Assembly: GCA_964494085.1 (NCBI GenBank)
Contig: CAZBQJ010000002.1
Span: 62,001-126,000, forward strand
Source of the DNA: CAZBQJ01 sp964494085
GTDB lineage: Bacteria; Patescibacteriota; Gracilibacteria; UBA1369
DNA: 64,000 nucleotides
Reading direction: 5' to 3'
Shown: positions 60,713 through 64,000 of the stretch, piece by piece
Layout: each line of letters starts with the position of its first letter
How positions within the stretch are numbered: position 1 is the first letter of the stretch
The notes under the pieces: model-generated
The model's database searches: none
What the model was told of the DNA's origin: nothing
What the model saw: only the letters and a program-made list of their open reading frames with translations
Made by a program: the position numbers and the translations under genes

Positions 60713-61654
60713 ATGAAACGCTCTCCTAAAATATCCCAATCCGCAGTATCAGCCGAAAATCCGTATGAGAGCAGGGCTTGTTTATTACATGGCTATATGC
60801 CTCGTCTAGACATCTCCAAAACCGCCAAATATCTGGCCAATCTAGATCAGGACCAGGCCGCTCTCCTTAAACAGGGAAATTTCAGTAGTATCGCTTTTGA
60901 TGTGGTCTTCAGTCCCGGTATTATCCCCAAGACTAGTCAGCCGGAATACCGCCACGCCTATCAAAATTATTTTCAGGAACTTTATGGATTGGAACTTTTC
61001 GACCCTCAGACCAAAGAATTCCTTTATCCAAATGAAGCGGATTTTTATCATGATCCCAAGCTTGGTCCCAATGATTCACAGTTTTTCGCCGAATGGATCG
61101 CCAATCTTCGGGCGATCGCCTTGATGAAACAAAGTCTCAGTATTGAAGCCAACGTACTGGCAAGTTTTGCTAACAATGTTATTGAGGCGGCGCTTTGCCG
61201 TATGGCTGAAAATGGTGAGCAGTGGCCTGATAACCTCCTCCATACTGTGCCGTTCCGTATGCAGGAAAGACTGGATCGTCTCCGTGTGCAAATCGCGAAG
61301 CAGTTGAAATCCGGGCGGGTCCTTGCTCCCGGACAATTTTTCCGTATTGCCAATGAATTGGAATTTCATCAAGAAGAATTCATGCGTGGCAACATCAGTA
61401 GTCGGGTGAGCGTGATTTTAGAGACTCTGGATGAAAGCTCTAATGACGAAAGATTTTCAGTATTACCACCGGCGCCGACTCCCAATACTCTGGACTTTGA
61501 AGCGGGAATCGATTGGCATCGGCCCAGCGATCGACAAGCTCGCCAAATCAACCTGCACCACTTCCTCCCTAATGATGATTCGGCTCGCCATTTTACTAAT
61601 ATTATGTTGGGCCTATCCGAGAAAGGTAGTATTCCTCCCCTTCATCAGGATTAA
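60713..61654 (+). CDS. Hypothetical protein, 313 aa
   Basis: I do not recognise this protein. From ATG 60713 it is soluble and largely helical (IEANVLASFANNVIEAALCRM, MQERLDRLRVQIAKQLKSG). The N-terminal half contains SIAFDVVFSPGIIP and RHAYQNYFQELYGLELFDP, perhaps an alpha/beta core. The C-terminal ~75 residues are polar. It has its own good promoter. The long frame to 60650 is not needed. Function unknown. Confidence 0.72.
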   Translation: MKRSPKISQSAVSAENPYESRACLLHGYMPRLDISKTAKYLANLDQDQAALLKQGNFSSIAFDVVFSPGIIPKTSQPEYRHAYQNYFQELYGLELFDPQTKEFLYPNEADFYHDPKLGPNDSQFFAEWIANLRAIALMKQSLSIEANVLASFANNVIEAALCRMAENGEQWPDNLLHTVPFRMQERLDRLRVQIAKQLKSGRVLAPGQFFRIANELEFHQEEFMRGNISSRVSVILETLDESSNDERFSVLPPAPTPNTLDFEAGIDWHRPSDRQARQINLHHFLPNDDSARHFTNIMLGLSEKGSIPPLHQD

Positions 61655-61713
61655 AATTTGATGTCAATACTTTGCATCTGCTAAACTATCAGTAACTTCA
61701 GCGCTTTTTTACC

Positions 61714-62799
61714 ATGCACGAGCATAAGCAAAAATTAAACACGATCGCCGACGAAATCAATCATGCCCTCAAAACAATTGATTTAAATCATTTGAGCGAG
61801 CAAATTTCTACTCTGGAAAAGCAGACTCAAGCTGCTGATTTCTGGAATGATACCCAGTCTGCCCAAAAGATCAGTAAGCAGCTTTCAGCCCAACAAAGAG
61901 AGCTCGCTGAGTGGCAGGCTATTCAAAAAGATGCCCAAGAATTGATTGAACTTTCCCCTAGCATCAATGTTGATGAAGATCCGACAACTGCCGAAGAATT
62001 TAAAAAAATGATCGACACTTTGGAAAAACGTTGGCGCAAATTGGAAGTGAAAACTTTTCTTTCCGGCAAGTACGATGCCGGCGATGCTATTCTCTCTCTG
62101 CATGCCGGAACCGGTGGGAAAGACGCTGCTGATTTTGTCGGGATGCTCCTCCGGATGTATCTGCGCTGGTGCGAAGATCAAGGCTATGTCTGTGAAATCC
62201 TGGAGCGTTCCGATGGTGAAGAAGTCGGCGTCAAATCCGTCATAGTTAGCATCAGCGGGGCTTTCGCCTATGGCTATCTGAAATGTGAAAAGGGTGTTCA
62301 TCGGCTGGTTCGCAATTCGCCCTTCAATTCCAAAAATTCTCGCGAAACCTCTTTCGCCCTGGTCGAAGTGATGCCCGATGTTGATGTCAGTCACCAATCT
62401 CAAATCAAAAAAGATGATTTACGCATCGATACCTATCGCTCCGGGGGTGCGGGCGGTCAAAACGTCAATAAAGTCTCCAGCGCTGTCCGTCTTACTCATC
62501 TTCCCACCGGCCTGGTTGTGGCGGTCCAAACCGAACGTTCGCAACTACAAAACAAAGAGCGCGCCATGAAAATCCTCACCGCCAAGTTGGCTGAACTGGC
62601 AGAGAAACAACAGGTGGAGGAATTATCTGAACTGAAAGGTGAACCGGTCGCCATGAGTTGGGGTAACCAAATCCGTTCTTATATTTTACAACCTTATCGT
62701 CTGGTCAAAGACCATCGCACCGGACATGAAGAACACGATGTTGACGCCGTACTGGACGGCCAAATCGACGGTTTTATCGAGGCCGAGTTAAAAAGTTAA
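61714..62799 (+). CDS. prfB: Peptide chain release factor 2
   Basis: RF2 terminates translation at UGA and UAA. The 361-residue protein has the tripeptide anticodon SPF (within RNSPFNSKN, ~202-204) and the GGQ motif (SGGAGGQNVNK, ~247-249) with the usual PrfB order. There is no in-frame UGA near codon 25, so the programmed +1 frameshift of many prfB genes is absent. Its presence supports use of UGA as a stop. A -35/-10 pair (TTGATG, TAAACT, 18-base spacer, 61658-61687) may be its promoter. The 3' end overlaps convergent def by 4 bases. Confidence 0.97.
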   Translation: MHEHKQKLNTIADEINHALKTIDLNHLSEQISTLEKQTQAADFWNDTQSAQKISKQLSAQQRELAEWQAIQKDAQELIELSPSINVDEDPTTAEEFKKMIDTLEKRWRKLEVKTFLSGKYDAGDAILSLHAGTGGKDAADFVGMLLRMYLRWCEDQGYVCEILERSDGEEVGVKSVIVSISGAFAYGYLKCEKGVHRLVRNSPFNSKNSRETSFALVEVMPDVDVSHQSQIKKDDLRIDTYRSGGAGGQNVNKVSSAVRLTHLPTGLVVAVQTERSQLQNKERAMKILTAKLAELAEKQQVEELSELKGEPVAMSWGNQIRSYILQPYRLVKDHRTGHEEHDVDAVLDGQIDGFIEAELKS

Positions 62800-63311
62800 A
62801 TCAACAGCCCTTTTTCCTTGCTGCGCAATTTTTTCAATTTGAATTCGGCGTCTTCAACAATTTTGTCGACAAACAGGATGCCATCCAGATGATCAATTTC
62901 ATGTTGCACGACGCGGGCATTCAGATCAGTTAATTTCAACATCTGTTCTCGTCCTTTTTTATCCAAAAATTTCACGACGATTTCCGCATAGCGTTCCACT
63001 TCGTCAAAATAATCCGGCACGCTCAGACAACCTTCCGTGTCTATCTTTGTCAATTCCGAGTGAAAAACAATCTCCGGATTTATCATTGGCAAAATCACCT
63101 CTTGATCGGTTTGTTGATTAAGCAGAATCACTATTACCCGCTTTAACACATCAACTTGTGGTGCTGCCAAACCGCAACCATTACCGGCTCCCATAGTTGC
63201 CTCCATATCCTTTATGAGTTTCTGGATTGTCTTGTCGATTTTTTTCACCGGTAGGGAGACTTGCCTCAAATGCTCATTTTCTGTGCCGGTTTCAATTGTC
63301 AGTATTGCCAC
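62796..63311 (-). CDS. def: Peptide deformylase
   Basis: Removes the formyl group from nascent N-terminal methionine. Three motifs are clear: GCGLAAPQ (residues 45-52), EGCLS (93-97, metal-binding Cys) and HEIDH (137-141, metal-binding His residues and catalytic Glu). Length 171 is typical of type 1 PDFs. It overlaps prfB tail-to-tail by 4 bases. The start is ATG without a Shine-Dalgarno sequence. No formyltransferase gene is nearby. Confidence 0.97.
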   Translation of the reverse strand: MAILTIETGTENEHLRQVSLPVKKIDKTIQKLIKDMEATMGAGNGCGLAAPQVDVLKRVIVILLNQQTDQEVILPMINPEIVFHSELTKIDTEGCLSVPDYFDEVERYAEIVVKFLDKKGREQMLKLTDLNARVVQHEIDHLDGILFVDKIVEDAEFKLKKLRSKEKGLLI

Positions 63312-63522
63312 TAAATAAAAGTTATTCTTTTAGATATTTAAGTTTAGCTTCGAAAGACTTGAAAATCAACCTGACTCGTGCCAAGATAGGCTCTTCCTTT
63401 CAACTGGATCTTTTCGGTCTGTGTTGGCGGGATATCCGGTCCTACCTCTGGATCAACTGTAGATGTTCCTTAAAATCTTTCTTCAAAAACTCTCATATTA
63501 ACCCCAAACCAAGGAGGTCTTC

Positions 63523-64000
63523 ATGCTGTCCCAATTCGCTTGGCCAGTACGGTATTTGGTCATGTTGAGTATGGGAACGGCTCTCTGCCTCACCATGCTC
63601 GCCTTGGCTCGCCCGCGCGTCCTGCGCATCATCGGCGCTCTACCCTACCTGTCGCCAAACTGGCTCACCATTTGGCGTGTGCCGATTGTCGGCGCGGGCA
63701 CTATCATTTACCTCAGCGCTGATGGGCGCGAGAACTGGTTGATCGCCGGTCTGCTCATCACCGTCATGGGGATGACTTTGGATCGCATCGATGGCAAAAT
63801 GGCCAAAAGTTTGCGGCTTCGACTCCGCTTCCTACCAGGATTGACTTTCCGTCACCACAAGGAGATCAGTAGTATTCACTCTCAGGAAGTCAAGCAACCT
63901 CCGCTGACCAAGTCCGGTCTACTCTGGGCTTGGTATACTCAAGAGAAAATCAATGAGCAGGGAAACGTCCAATCAGTAGACTGTTGTGTTTACATAGATG
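63523..64000 (+). CDS. CDP-alcohol phosphatidyltransferase-like membrane protein (3' partial)
   Basis: The frame from ATG 63523 is open to the window end, 159 codons. An N-terminal membrane segment is followed by SPNWLTIWRVPIVGAGTIIY and LIAGLLITVMGMTLDRIDGKMAKS. The DRIDGKMAK piece matches the first half of the CDP-alcohol phosphatidyltransferase motif (DxxDGxxAR), with Lys for Arg. The expected Gly and second Asp pair (Gx3Dx3D) do not follow in place; an unusual RHHKEISSIHSQE stretch does. The gene is GC-rich and has a perfect AAGGAGG 5 bases before the ATG. Phospholipid synthesis is the likely role. Confidence 0.72.
   Translation, partial: MLSQFAWPVRYLVMLSMGTALCLTMLALARPRVLRIIGALPYLSPNWLTIWRVPIVGAGTIIYLSADGRENWLIAGLLITVMGMTLDRIDGKMAKSLRLRLRFLPGLTFRHHKEISSIHSQEVKQPPLTKSGLLWAWYTQEKINEQGNVQSVDCCVYID

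Noticed and set aside
61714..61860. Programmed +1 frameshift in prfB
   Set aside because: The frame is continuous from ATG to stop with no in-frame UGA near codon 25.
63227..63568. 113-residue frame over the def promoter region
   Set aside because: It overlaps def and the 63523 gene and lacks protein-like composition.
1..64000. UGA recoding as in some Patescibacteria
   Set aside because: UGA ends ftsA, the CYTH gene and the DciA-like gene, and release factor 2 is intact.

Overview
The window looks like a chromosome segment of an uncultivated bacterium of the Patescibacteria (Candidate Phyla Radiation) type. The placement rests on gene content: a stand-alone 5'-3' exonuclease, a DUF721/DciA-like gene followed by rpsP and khpA, a TrbC/VirB2-like two-helix membrane protein, ftsA-ftsZ, several S-layer-homology (SLH) surface proteins, and many lineage-specific unknown proteins. 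Most start codons have no Shine-Dalgarno sequence. The standard code is used: ftsA ends in TGA and prfB is intact. The exact phylum cannot be fixed from the sequence alone.

Layout. 1-9 kb: the 3' part of a surface protein with an M23 peptidase and SLH modules, recR, a PrxQ peroxiredoxin, a tandem of exported thioredoxin-like and lipoprotein genes, queG, a second SLH protein, and a glutaredoxin/BolA/GDPD cluster. 9-19.6 kb: 2-oxoacid:ferredoxin oxidoreductase (korA, a DoxX-like gene, korB), tRNA-Ser, a compact cobalamin operon (truncated ECF S-component-like protein, class II ribonucleotide reductase, cobalamin adenosyltransferase), a deacetylase-like/thioredoxin-like fusion, and a CBS protein with a possible ribosome-hibernation tail. 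19.8-26.6 kb: Mug glycosylase, DUF488, YqeY, a large unknown membrane protein, an Ala-rich lipoprotein, an HD protein, MsrA, a GIY-YIG protein and tRNA-Asp. 26.7-35.1 kb: a phosphatase, a GT4 glycosyltransferase, DciA-like, S16, KhpA, TrbC-like, exonuclease, FtsA and FtsZ.

35.1-50.2 kb: a 51-residue gene missed by length-limited gene calling, a CAP-domain protein, a CYTH protein, tRNA-Thr, tRNA-Tyr, a pyruvate oxidase, a giant (about 1735 residue) beta-helix surface protein, RarA, a third SLH protein with FlgD-like domains, and a polyprenyl synthetase. 50.2-64 kb: a lysozyme-fold protein, RNase J, a long-form GlyA, an exported FN3-like protein, a GC-rich pair of Nudix-type genes around an intergenic inverted repeat, a lipid-linked flippase, an unknown protein, RF2, peptide deformylase, and the start of a CDP-alcohol phosphatidyltransferase-like gene.

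How the parts fit. Pyruvate oxidase would give acetyl phosphate plus H2O2, and PrxQ and MsrA are available to deal with peroxide. Two enzymes, NrdJ and QueG, depend on cobalamin, and the adenosyltransferase gene follows nrdJ directly, so the cell probably depends on imported B12. The exported proteins are rich in paired cysteines and occur with exported VKOR-type thioredoxin domains, which suggests oxidative folding at the cell surface. Three genes (56970-57704, 58199-58867, 63523-end) have high GC and strong Shine-Dalgarno sequences, unlike the rest of the window, and are probable imports. No CRISPR array, insertion sequence or complete mobile element was seen.
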